Assembly: GCA_023078555.1 (NCBI GenBank)
Contig: CM041198.1
Span: 8,789,836 to 8,853,835 of the forward strand
Direction of reading: 5' to 3'
From: Ulva prolifera
Taxonomy: Eukaryota; Chlorophyta; Ulvophyceae; Ulvales; Ulvaceae
DNA: 64,000 nucleotides
Shown: positions 22,723-34,559 of the stretch, in pieces
Layout of the letters: the number at the start of each line of letters is the position of its first letter
How positions within the stretch are numbered: position 1 is the first letter of the stretch
Notes under the pieces: generated by a model
Told to the model about the DNA's origin: nothing
The model's database searches: none
What the model saw: the letters and a program-made list of their open reading frames with translations, nothing else
Translations under genes and position numbers: made by a program

Positions 22723-22822
22723 TGTGGCAATCCAGTGATATGGCCGCTATACCACTGGACCCTTGCACGTCGCGACGTGCAAGGATCCAGTGGTATAGCA
22801 GCCATATCACTGGATTGCCACA
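22723..22822. repeat. 100-bp near-perfect palindrome without spacer
   Basis: Arms 22723-22772 and 22773-22822 pair at 48 of 50 positions, meeting at GTCG|CGAC with no loop. Both mismatches are C/T differences, which in RNA would be G-U or A-C type contacts. It lies about 290 bp upstream of the secreted-protein start. Confidence 0.93.
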
Positions 22823-22901
22823 TGGTGGGGCCATGGAGTGACCAGTCCACTTCGAATTCGCTGCGGAGCTGCGGAGCAGGACGGACGGCGTGGCTGACTC
22901 A

Positions 22902-22932
22902 GCCACACCAACTCTCGGAGAGTTGGTGTGGC
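22902..22932. repeat. Short palindrome, 14-bp arms
   Basis: GCCACACCAACTCT, a 3-nt spacer, then its exact reverse complement. It immediately follows another small palindrome (TGGCTGACTCAGCCA, 22891-22905). Confidence 0.85.
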
Positions 22933-23006
22933 ATGTGCATGTGATCAATAGATGAATGTGGGGACGCAGAGGTCATGGACAAGCAGAACAGGCCTGCGGT
23001 CGAGAT

Positions 23007-23074
23007 TGCAGCCCCTCGACTGGGAATCTTTTGCAATCTTTGCAAAGATTGCAGAGTCCAGTCAAGGGGCTGCA
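23007..23074. repeat. Hairpin, about 31-bp arms
   Basis: TGCAGCCCCT...GACTGG...GCAATC pairs with GATTGC...CCAGTC...AGGGGCTGCA, with a few mismatches and almost no loop. Third of three palindromes in 350 bp. Confidence 0.85.
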
Positions 23075-26000
23075 GAGAGGCAGGTCACAGGTACAGGTGC
23101 ACTGCGTCTTCGAACATGCGTGTAATATGACATTATGAATCACATGCGCCGGATGTCCTTCTTTCTGCTTTGTGCCACAAACATATGGGTGCAGTCCAGT
23201 GGACAGTATAGGCTGCAGACATGGAAGCACAGGAAAGGCTTCAAGGTCCTGGCTGGGGGACGTACCGGGTCGTTTGTCGGTCGAGGAGGAGGAACAGAGG
23301 AATGTATGTAGGGCAGTGAGACAAGAGCTGATGGGCAGTGTCTCAACAGTGCAGCGTGGGCGCCTTATATTGCCCGGCGTCAGAGCCAGTTGTCCCGGCA
23401 CGGCGCTTTGCGGCAGATGTTTTCGCGATCTTCTCAGCGAACCGAACACACATACCGCACGCATGGTGGCTATACACGAATACACGACCGCACGCATGGT
23501 GGCCTGCGAGCTGTGTCTGGTGCTGTGTCACGCGGTGCTGCCTCTGCGCCAGCTGCCCCTGCATCCGTAAGCTTTAGACTGGTCACACAGTGAATTATGG
23601 CGCAATGGAGAACGAGCGCCGCAAAGACTTGCTGTGTACACGCTGGAAATGAGCCTCTGATTCTTGAACCCAGGCTGGCCGCATCCGGCTGCCGGACGCA
23701 TCCAAGAGCTCTGCTTCTTGTGTAGCCTGCTCGTCTCTCGTCTCGCATAGTGTGTCAGCATGCGGGGCGAGCCGTATTATTCGTCACAGAAGGGTGAACG
23801 GGTCAGAACAACAGAACAGAACACAGCCGAGGTTTGTCGTATCGGCAGTTCCGGAGGCATAACTCCCGCTGGCGTCAACGGAGTGGCACCGCCTCCCGGC
23901 TCGGTATCAACGTTTACGGCATGGCATCTGCAAATTCGTAACAGTTCGAGGCCTCCATATGTCGTAGAATGACTACAACAGGCTACAGGCCGGCTGCACG
24001 TGTTTTCTATGCGCGTCTCGGCGTTTGTTTCACGCAACGTCCCGAGTTATGCAGCTCAGATTAGAAAGTATCAGTCATGCCCCGCCGTACTAAGATGTAA
24101 CGCTTTGGTTGATTTTCAATTCCAGAAAGGGCTATGCGAAAGGCATGCCACGAATACGTGCACTTCCATGCTTCAAATGCGATGCCACGGCATTGGCATA
24201 CAACGATTCTTGCAAGGATAAAGAAACGCAGTCGCCCGAGTGTGTGGTGAAAAGAAATGTGCATCTCCTTGGGAGATTCCCCCTTTTGCTACGTATCCCC
24301 CTGTTCCTGCGGCCCGCGGCATGAGTTCATGGTTCTGACGCCCGAAACAGCCCACCGCTGCGCTGTGCTCCAGACTGACTGAACAACTGCCACCATGCTG
24401 GGCACACATGTCATGGCTTACGCTGTGCACATGTTGCTCCAGCTGCCAATGGCAAATCATCCCAACCACAACAGCAACCAACTGGCAGCTGTTACGCTGG
24501 TGGGCCCCCAGGCACGCAGTAGGAAGCAGGAAGTGGCACGAACAAAACATGCAGAGGCCCGCCTCAGGCCGGTTTCTGTGCCTCGCAACGTTCAATAGCA
24601 CTGTTCGCAGGCCTGGTCAATGATGCACCAAACGTATGCTGCCCCATTAGACATGGCTATGCCGTGCACTGAGTGTTGGCGTCTCTCCTATGTAACAACA
24701 TGTAGAGCTGAAAAACATATGCACAGGCACTGCTCTAACGGGCACAAGGGGCGTGCAGCAGCTGCAGGTCCTCCTTGCATCTGGATGAACCACAATGCCT
24801 GAGCAACAACATGCAGGCTACGTCATCGTGGGCGCTTACATGCAACGCTTCCGCCTGCCCCTCTGGCCTGCTCCTCTGGCATCAAGTCGTGGGCCCACCA
24901 CATGGTGTCGGTCCAACAACACTGTGAGACTACGAAGTGACACGGCAGTCGTGTCAGAATTGAGCAGGGCAAATCCCCGCCTGAGAGCAGCTACAGTTGA
25001 GTTATGCAGCAGCGGAGTAAATTCAGTAATTATGGATGTAAGCGTGTTTTTCAACAAGACGTTGACAACTCCGATCAGTGGTTTGATGTAATTGGTCCGA
25101 AAGCGATTCTCAGGAATCCATTGTGCTGTGTCTGTGCAGATCCGTTTGCTCTTCTGTGGCCGCCGATCAGTGAGTGGTTAGTCAAGAGTAGGGCCTGAAA
25201 TAATCCCAGTCACAGCAAAACCATTGAGCTGAGATGATGTTTACATAAGTATGTGTCCACTTTGCTCGTCGCTTTTCACGATGAAAGAATCCCATGAGGC
25301 CTGCGCTGGCTGTGCCTTTGAGCATTCGATTATAATTAGTTCCATTCTCGTTGATGATATGCCCTGCAGCAGCTGCGATGAGCTAGCTAGCAGTGCAACG
25401 TCTGGTAGCAATGCAAAGTGAAGGAGATCCGAGGACTAGAGAGCGGTGTAATAAATATGCACGTTGTGAATAAATATGCACGTGCATGAGAACGCTGGCA
25501 TGTAGTGGTCTGTGGTGCATCAGTGCATCTACTGTCCTATACATTCGGATCATACAGTTGAGACGGCGTTGAGGTAGCGCTGCCTGCAGTGCATGGTTTC
25601 TTGGTGAGGGAGCTGTACAGAGCCCATCAGTAAAGCATTGGGGCTCGAAGGATGCACCAAGGGACGCATAGAGGGTGCATGTGTGAGATATCATACAACA
25701 CGCGCTGTACATTCGTGACCAGTGAATCTGTATGTCCGTGAATGCTGTTTTGCCTCTGCACAGGAACAAGACCGGCCCAGGCACGAAAATTTTCTGTACT
25801 TGAGCCACAGCACTGTCCCGGACCATGGCTGAATGGTGAACTTATCAATCATGTCTCCCTTTAGTACACTATCATGAACATTTGCCAGGCTCCGTCTTCA
25901 ACTTTTCGAGGTGAGACCAAGCACTGCTCATGCCTGCCGCATTCGACGCCAAAAACATGCTTCAAAGAGGCGATAACCGTCGTTGACGCACTTGCAGTCG

Positions 26001-26945
26001 TGCGGGTTCGAGGTGTGCACCTGTCAGCGTGCTGCTTCAAAGTGAGTACCTTTTACAAAGGAAGAAAACCGAGGTCGACGAAAGCGGCGCATCACGTGGT
26101 GAGGCCGGCTAACGCTGCAGCGCGCTGGGCGCAGCTGGGTGCACGCCCAGCACGTGGCTGACTAATCGCAAACGGTGGGCGTCAGGCATCATCTCACGTT
26201 GACGCAGTAAAAACGTCAGGACATTCCCTGAGCGTGTATCAGTGGTTCCCTTTTCAGGAGCGTGGAATCCTGAGACAACAGTGCAGGGGGCCGCCCAGAC
26301 CTGTAGAACAGCCCAATGTGCGGGACTGCCGTCACCAGCGTACGTTGGTGGCCATCTGTTACATACGTATGTAGCGCTGTAACCAGCGATGCGCACGGTC
26401 GACTATCACACCGGATGACCTGCAGCCGATGCGCGGAGCCAGCTTCACTGCCACACCCGCCCTTCACAAATCTTGAAAGCAAACGAAACAGATATGATCA
26501 TAACGTTCATGGACAGCTGCCCGGGCGGACACCGCTGCAGCTGTGAGGTCATACACGCACAAAGACATGGCTCACGTCTGTGCTGAACTGTGCCGCGGAG
26601 CCGCACGCCCTGCCCCACAGCGCCTCTGATCGCCCCAAGACCCCCATCAGCGTATGAATGCTGCGGCATTGCTGCGGGACTGCAGCCTCATGCCTGGATT
26701 CAAAATAGCGGCACCATCGCGGGCAGCCGCACACAGCAGCAGCTGCAAAGTGGCCCAGCGTCATTGTAGCCGCAGCACCGGCGCCACATGTGCCGACGGC
26801 GTCAGATGGTCACACGGCACTGCTATCGCCCGGGGGCCGAGGCAGCTTCTGACACGCTCAGCGGGGCGGGACGAGCCCCGCCTTCACAGTGGCCTCACAG
26901 GTGCCTTGTGGAAGGTCATGTCTCGTCGGCGTGCGGTGGCTGCAA

Positions 26946-29900
26946 CTAGTCGGGAGAGACCCCTGCACCGTGCGCGGCGGCCTCGACGGAGGCATCCTCC
27001 ACCTCCTCATCCTCCACGTCCTCGGCCCCCACCTCCTCCGCTACGATGCCAAAGCGCTCCTCCAGCAGCTGCTGCGCCAGGCCGACCGCGGCTTGCTCTA
27101 TCTGCACACGCCCCAGAACCATGAGTACATGCCAGCGCTGGCGCACCGGAGCGCGGAGCTGTCAAAACCGGCCACACTGACGGCAACACATCGGCCTGCA
27201 CCAGACCCGGCAAGAGCAAGCCTCAGGGGCCGATGGGGTTTGAAGTCCGCATCAGGAAGTATCACGGCCGAACGAAGATGCAGAGGGAGAGGAACGGGGC
27301 GAAGGTGAGCACAACGAGGATGAGGGAGGGGGGAAGGGGGGCACACCTTGCGCTTGCTCTCGAGCTGCGCAGACACGCGCGCCAGCAGCTCGGACTTGTT
27401 GATGGGCTTCGCCATGTAGTCCTGCGCGCCCGCGGCGAAGCCGTCGACGATGTGCTCGGGCCGCGAGTTGGCTGAGACGAAGATCGTCGGCAACACCCTC
27501 CACGGGAACAGCCGCCGCACCTCCCTGCAGTGCAGTGCTGTTCAGTGGTCTACAGTCCGCCGGAAAGTCGGGGCAAACATTTGTTTTTTGATCAAATTCC
27601 GGGCAGCTTTCGAGGACGGCGCCGGGGTACTCCGGTGGGCGACGAGGAAAATGCGCGGCGTGAGCCGCGCGTGTGCGAGGAGCTCCACCGGAGTACCCCG
27701 CGCCGTCCCAGAAAGCTGCCCGAAGTGCGCTTTTTTGGGGGGGGTGCTTGACGAATGTTCTGCTCTGCATAAGGTTTGTGGCTGTGCACAGACGTGGCGG
27801 CTGGCACGTTAGACTTAACGTCAATTCGACAGTGCCAGCCGGCGATGCGTTGCAACTTGCAACGCATACAATTGTATGCTCAAGGCCGAAGTTGACCGCT
27901 TGTCTGAACTGCTTACAAGAGGACTTGATGCACCGCGCGTAGTGTTGGTGTAAGATTTAAGCATATGCATCTTGCTTTTTTCCGAGTGCTGTTGCATGTG
28001 ATAGTCTTTCTTCTGTGTATGGTGAGCGACGAGCGAATGAGCGGCGTTAGCCGAGCGTTTGCGAGGAGCCCCTCACTCCGCGCACCAAAAAAAAGTGCAC
28101 CTGACACCCCGGGCAAATTGAAAAGTCAGAGCGGGTACTCCGATGTGAACTTTAGAGTGGCCCTGACAGCCCAGGACAAACCAAAATATTTCGTACACCC
28201 CTGGTGCTGCTGTCAGCACTGGTCACAGCGCGCCAAAGCAGATGCGCTGCCGACTCCACCTGGTGGACTTTGCAGCCGCTGACGTGGGAACTGCCACCCG
28301 AGGTCAGCGGAGATGCGGTACATGACTGGAACACAAGTCGAGCAGTTGTGCAGGGCGTAAAATTGCAGTCAGAGGCTGCGGCAGAGCAGGTCATGGTGCG
28401 GTGTGGCGCACCGGCACAGCTCGAGGCCGCTGATGCCCGGCATCATGACGTCCATGATGAGCAGGTCGGGGAGGTCATCCCCCGCGGCCTGGAGCTTGCG
28501 CAGCGCCTCCGCGCCGCACATCGCCTGGTCGACTTGCAGGCCGGCACTCTGCAGCATGCGCGAGATGACGAGCTGGTTGACGGCGTTGTCGTCCACGCAG
28601 AGGATGCGGGGCGGCGCCAGGCAGCCGTGCGTGCCGCCGCCGCCGCGGCGGCGGTGCAGCAGCGACACATCGATCGACTTGCCGCGCCGCCGCACGTCTG
28701 CAAAGGACGGCAGCACTGCGGCCGTGGTCGACGCGGCATCAGCGCTCGGCCGCTGCTTCATTCGTGGCATCGTCGTGGGTGGGAACCCTGACTGCGGCGG
28801 TGGTGCGGGGGCCGGCTCGGACGCGCACGTGCTGCCGGGCGCTGCACAGGGTGCTGCCGCTGGGGCTGGATTCGACATGAAGCTCCGGCACGCATTGCCG
28901 GACGGCCGCGGAGAAGACGTGCTGGGGTACACAAGCACGCGGCTGAGAGTAGCCGTCGCGGACGGCTCCGACGGCGTCCGGACCTCCAGCCGCTCCTCGG
29001 GCCGCGCCTCCGGCCGCTCCTCACTCTGGCACGCTGCCTGGCCTTCCGTTTGGTCGCGCAGCCGCCGCAGGCAGATGTCTAGAGAGTACCGCTCCTGCGG
29101 TGGGGCCGGGGCCGCTGCCGACACATCCGCCACCTCGGCGCGGCTGACCTGGGGCACAAACGCACTGGCCCAGACGTCCGAGCAGCTGCTGACCGAGTCG
29201 CCGGTGATCGTGCGAGTGCTGCCGCCCGGAGACGGTGTGGTTCCTTGCTGCCCACGCGGTGACGCCTTGGCATCGGCGCCCGCCCGGATGACGGCCTGCG
29301 CGATTGCCCCCAACGCCATCCCCGCCTTCTGCTCCTTCTGATCCTCCTCCTCCTCCTCCTCCTCCTCCGACCACGCGCCTGTGAAGCCGTCATCAGTGTC
29401 AAGTCCCGCCGATGCATCACGGGCCGGCGGCCGGTGCACCAATGCATGCAGCGGCATCGGCGCCGTGTGTGGGAGGGGCGCGAAGCTCGGCAGCGCCATG
29501 TTGGACGTGTGCTGCATGACGCGCCGCGTCGCATCATGCATCACCGCGGCGCCGTCTTCCTGGCTCGACGGCCGCACGCTTCCCAGACACACCCCGGCGG
29601 AGTCGCTCGAGTACCGTGGCTGCGATGCCCATGTGGCCACAGACTGCCGGCGCACGCAGCTGTTTCCCCCGGCCCGTGCAAACTCCGCCGCGCTGTCTAG
29701 CACATTGTCAAGTGTCGACACGTGCGGCCCGCTGTGCTGCGTACCCATGGCGCGTGCTGGGTCGAGCGGAGCCGAACGGCCACCGAGGTCTGGCAGGGCA
29801 AGGGGCGAAATGACCAGCTCCGAGGCTGCCGGGTAGTCCTCCCAGGGGCCGCTGGGGTTGTCGGGACCCGCGCAAGTTTGGCAAAACCCTAGCGATGCAA

Positions 29901-32900
29901 AGAACGCGGCTTGCAGACTGTCTTTTCCGTTGTCTCCTTCTGAATAATTCTGCAGCTGTGAGGAGATGCTGCAGCCGCCACCACACATGCACACCAGCGA
30001 CTGGAGCCCATGCGCACTCGTGGCTACCGGCGGCTCGGTCTGCAGCAGCCTCCGCCACGTGTCCGGAACCTTCCGCAGCGTAGGCGCGGCCGGGCTCTTC
30101 ACGGCCGTGTGACCATGCATGGAGTGTGCCTTCCCTGCGACATCCCCTTGCCCGGCCGCTGGTGCGAGGGCCGGGCCGTGGCTGTCGCACGCGAGGTCGA
30201 TGCTGCTGGGCAGGCTCACGCTGTTGTCGCTGTGTGACGTGGTCTGCATCGTCCCACACTCGAGGGAGTTGTGACCACGCGAAGCGCCAGGGACGAGCGC
30301 ATTGAATGGCACATCTGTCAGCGGCGCCACCTGCGCCGGGCTGTGCATGGAGGGTTCGTCACTGCAGACTGATCCCTGTCTGCTCGACATGGGAGCGAAT
30401 CGAGCGTGATGCATGTATGTGGGCGGGCCCGCACACAGGGTTTTCGAAGCCGGAGCAGACTGTGAGAGCAGCTTCGACTTGACACGGGGAGAATTTGGTC
30501 GCGGGACCGTGCGCGCGCCCAGCCCCTGCGACATCTTGCACGCAGGCCCCGCGGCCACCACGTCCCCGCGGTCGGACCACGGGCTCGCGCTCAAAGAGTC
30601 GCACGCGTCCATGGGCGACTGCGGCAGCGCTGCCGCGGCAGCGGCCGCTGCATCCGCCGCGTGCACTGCGTCTGTGAGCTCGCTGCGCGGCGGTGATGAC
30701 CGGCAGTCGGACGCTGACGCGATGGAGGGTGCGGCGGCGCCAGCAGGCGCCTGCGGTGGTGGGTATTGATCCGCCGAAACAGCAGGCAGGTCGAACGATA
30801 CGACCGTGCCCTCGCCAGGGGTGCTGTGGCAGCGGGGCACTGCCCCGTGTGCGCGCACAACCTGCTCTGCACAGACACGCCACCAAAAGTTAGCACAATC
30901 TGGAGGCCCCATGTGCTGCAATCGAAGCGGGATCTTCGAGCGTGATGCAAAATTCCAGGAAACAAAGACGGTGGCACACGACAATGACATATTGGTGCGG
31001 ACATGAGGAAAGCGCCCACAGCGCCATGCACATGTGGCAGCGCCCCCAACAGCGGAGAGTGCCCACCTACAAGGTAGAGGCCGAGCCCGAGGCCGTCTGA
31101 GCGCCGCGCGGCGCCCCGGTCCTCGTCGCTCAGCACCTGGTGGAACGGCCCCCAGATGAGGGGCAGCTCATGCCGGGGGATGCCGATGCCGTCATCCGCG
31201 ACCGTGACGGTCACACGGGCTGGCCCCGTTGCGGCGGCGGACACGCGCACGGCTCCCCGCGAGAACTTGAAGCCGTTTGTGACAAGCTCGTACAGCACCT
31301 GCAGCGCCGAGCACACGCATGTGAGACCTGTAGATGTGAGACTAAGGACGGCGTCACTTCCTGGTGACAGAAAGAGCCGGTGCAGCCCGTGGCGGCGGTG
31401 CAGCGACAGTTTAGCAGGCAGAGGTACACACATGCATGTGGCCCTGGTGTCTGTGCATGCAGAGGGAGCGTTGGGGCACATGCAGAGACAAAAAATGTAT
31501 GGGTGTGGCCTCAAGCCAGGGGAGCACCTGGAGGAGGCGGTCCGCGTCAGCAAATACATAGCACGTGTCCAGCGATACCTCCACGAGTAGCGGCCGGGGC
31601 GTCCGCAGCTCCTCCTCCTGCTCCTCCCCACCGCATCCGACGCAGCACGCGCCGCAGCCAGGCTCCCCCCACGGCACCGCCTGCAGCCGCTGCAGCACGT
31701 GCGGCAGGCTCACGCGCGTGCGCCGCAGCAGCAGCTGGTCCCGCTTCACCTGCAGCCACCGGTTAGGGGTTAGGGGTTAGCCTCCGCTTCAGGCCCACTC
31801 CCACTTTGCAGTGAGGCGGCTTGGGTGCATATACGCCGAGCCGCCCAGACCTCCACATGATGCAATGACCCTACGATCCTGACACCAGGTCTTCCGCGGC
31901 ATGACTGCCTGGTATGAGCAGTGCTCACTGAGCACTACATGGAATCCTGGCGACCCGGCACTACATAAGATGTAGTCTCATCTTATGCGGCATGACTCCA
32001 GGCGCGCGCACGACACAGCACAGGCGGACAGCGGTGCAGGGGAGGAGGCATGAGGGAGTGGAGGTGGGCGGCACCTGCACGGCGTCCATCATGGTGCGCA
32101 CGAGGCGGGCGGCGCGGTAGATGGAGGACTGCGCCGTCTGCGCGAACGGCCGCGTCGCCTGCGGCAGCGAGTCGGAGCCCTCGGCCGAGATGAGCGCGTC
32201 GAGGCAGCCCATGACCTCGTGCAGCGGCGTGTTGAGCTCGTGCGTGGCCGCGAGCAGCAGGTGCTCCTTCATCGCCTCCAGCTCACTCACCTGCCGCCCG
32301 AGTAGCGCCGCCCGCGCCTCGCCTGCATCACCCGCAGCGCAGCTCAGAACCGCCCCTGCGACGTAGCGCCCGAGAGCTGCCATGGACGCTGAGCCAGCGT
32401 CACCATGTCATTGCTCTGCTGGCCTCAGCGCATGTCTCAACTTATTCAGGCAATCTCCGCTACCAGCGGGGTCTGGTGAACACACGCATCATGGGTGCGT
32501 ATGCAAGGGCCGCCTGAAGCCGCTGAGCTTGCATCACCGTCTGATCGATGCTACTGCCATGCCTGTTCAGTCATGCAGGCCTGGGTGCATATGAAGGGGC
32601 CCTACACAGATGGGGCTGGGGGATACGGGCCAGCTGGCAGAGAGGAGGGTGTGGATAGGGATATAAGGCAGCGCACCGGCAGCCAGGATGGTGAGGTCGC
32701 GGAGGCGAGCCTGCCGAGCACGCGCGAGCGAGTCGAGCAGCAGTGGCAGCAGCAGCACAGCGACGACGCGGCACGTCAGCACGACCGCGCCGCGGTGCAC
32801 AGCGCCACGCAGCAGCGCCGGCAGCGGCAGTGGCAGCAGCGCCGGCGCCGCGGCGGCGGCGACGGCCGCAGCCGAAATGGCGACCACACGGCAGCAGAAC

Positions 32901-34559
32901 TCGGCGCTCTCGCTGCGGGCCGGCGCCATGTCGCAGACCGCGACCATGTGCACCTGGAGGCCCCTGGTAGCACACTGCATGGCACACATGCATACATTGA
33001 AGCACACCCCCAGTGACGGCATGGGCGCTACGCTTTTTCAAGGCAGCGCGGATTCGCGCTCGAGAGGCGCCGGTTGTCACGTGGTCTGATGGTCACGAGC
33101 ATGCATGTGGATCAGGAGCAGATGATAAGTTTTTCCTCAACCATACAGGCCACTGCCGAGCAGCCTGGCGTGCACGCGTTATGGCCTGCCGGGTGGGGAC
33201 CAGCACGCAGAGGGAGCAGGATCTACTGAGGGCATGGGCAAACAATGTCTGAGCCCGCCTCCATGGGGCATGCATCTACGCTGCCGGGCATGCATCTACG
33301 CTGCCGGGAGGTCGGAGATGTTGAGGATGCATGCAGTCGGGCATGCGACCATCAGCTTGCATGAGAGAGGGTGGGGAAGGACGCACCAGGAACCACGCGG
33401 CGACGGCGGCCCACGCGGGGGGCTGCAGCAGGGGCGGCGTCAGGCTCAGCAGCACTGCGGCGCCTGCCCCGAGGGCAAGAGTGTGGCTGAGGCGCCTGGC
33501 CGCGCCCCGCAGAGGTACCAGCGCTGCGCTGAGGGCGTAGGATGCGTTCAACAGTGCGGCTGCGATGAGCACCGCTGTCTCCAGCCACGACAGCACCCAG
33601 GTGCTGGAAGGGAGGGCTAGAATGGGGGCTGCAGCGACGGGCCACCGGAGAACTGCCAGCAGCACCCGAACGGCGCCTGGAACAGTGCATGCGAGGCAGG
33701 CCAGGCGGCATGGATCTGGGCGGGAATACGCTGAGACCTCAGCAGCTGCGGAAGCTGTCTGAGTGTCCAATTGGATGATGAGCAGGTTGGAGCAGAAGGA
33801 GATCAGGTGGAGGGTCGTCCAGAGGATCTGTGTGAGGGGCATGGCTCGAGTCACCTCGTTCCTGTTGGACGGAGTTGAGAGGGACATGATGTGCAAAATG
33901 AGGAGGGCGGAGCAGATCGCAGGGTGGCACAGATGTCTGTGTAGTGATGTCAACGCAGGCTCCATGCTCTGCTTGGAGCACTGAGCTGCGGCTCTGGGGT
34001 CCTGAGGCTCCGCCAGTGATCGGCTGGGACATTGTTGAAATTCATGAGGTGGAGAACCTGGGTGGCCTGGAGGTATAGATGATGTGTTGTTGTCGATTGA
34101 AGGCCCCGGCGCCTCGGACTGTGGTGGAGAGTGCTGATGGCGCAGGCCAGCACTGAGACCGGAACGGCCAGCAGTGGTGGAGTTGACGAATGTTGACGAA
34201 GCTGTTGATGATGCACACGTAGCGTGTAAGGACTGCGTTTCGTGCCCTGGGCCGGCTGATGTCAGCGGTCCCGCTCCGGCCACTACAAGGTCGTTTGGCG
34301 GTGAAGGGCTGCTAATCGTCGAGTCACTGTGAGAGCGCCGCATGCGAAGACGATCTTGCTCTAGCGGTGCCATAGGCTGCTTTGCCAATGGAGCAAGAGG
34401 TGCCATGGGCTTGGTGCGGTCGCGATCATGTTGCTTCTGCGCTGACCTACCGCCGCATGCCGCAGTGCCCCCACAGTCTCCACTGATGAGTGATGTAAGA
34501 AATCGGGTGGAAGCTGTCCTGTCGTGATTCTCACTAGAGCCCTGGCTCGGCATCTGCAT
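26946..34559 (-). CDS. Membrane-anchored hybrid histidine kinase
   Basis: About 1668 aa from eight exons with matching phases: 34559-33387, 32953-32677, 32388-32075, 31749-31528, 31298-31067, 30866-28412, 27524-27347, 27101-26946. Order: disordered Ser/Pro N-terminus; seven or so hydrophobic helices (about 220-475); HisKA with H-box ATHELNTPL (His533, preceded by a coiled coil); HATPase with N-box YELVTNGFKFSR, G1 VADDGIGIP and G2 DGLGLGLYLV; then VSFDLPA closing the domain near 765. A linker of about 720 residues, Ser/Pro/Ala-rich with a run of eight Glu (GAG repeat, 29341-29371), precedes the receiver (about 1493-1617): CVDDN, phospho-acceptor Asp1545 in LLIMDVMMPG, Ser1575, Lys1597 in AKP. 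An acidic tail ends it. All phosphorelay residues are present; an HPt partner would be encoded elsewhere. No PAS, GAF or cyclase domain seen, so the stimulus is unknown. Confidence 0.92.
27525..28411 (-). other. Long intron inside the receiver domain, with inserted repeats
   Basis: 887 bp against 200-433 bp for the other introns of this gene. Splicing CG|G gives LCREVRRLFP, the expected receiver sequence, so the junction is firm. It holds the hairpin at 27600-27722 and a related fragment at 28030-28145. Confidence 0.85.
27600..27722. repeat. Inverted repeat, 39-bp arms, in HK intron
   Basis: CGGGCAGCTTTC...GGGTACTCCGGTGG and its near-exact reverse complement surround about 45 bp. The centre (GCGTGAGCCGCGCGTGTGCG) recurs in altered form at 28044-28066, and the GGGTACTCCG end recurs at 28133. 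This marks two copies of one small mobile repeat. Confidence 0.8.
31763..31780. repeat. Telomere-like short array
   Basis: TTAGGGGTTAGGGGTTAG lies about 15 nt before the acceptor of HK exon 4 (on the sense strand CTAACCCCTAACCCCTAA). It is too short to be a telomere and may be a chance or repair-inserted sequence. Confidence 0.6.

Larger units (their letters stand above)
22437..26945. other. Gene-poor interval with palindromes
   Basis: The first 650 bp carry three palindromes (listed separately). Beyond 23.1 kb no convincing gene was found. A frame at 24836-25057 (minus) has a LLNSDTTAVSLRSLTVLL stretch reminiscent of the kinase ectodomains but no splice continuation. Short AATAAATATGCACGT direct repeats occur at 25448 and 25470. 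Confidence 0.4.

Noticed and set aside
24836-25057. Relict receptor-kinase ectodomain exon on the minus strand
   Set aside because: The resemblance (LLNSDTTAVSLRSLTVLL) is weak and no matching splice phases or neighbours were found.
31763-31780. Chromosome end
   Set aside because: Only two and a half telomere-like units within a gene intron.
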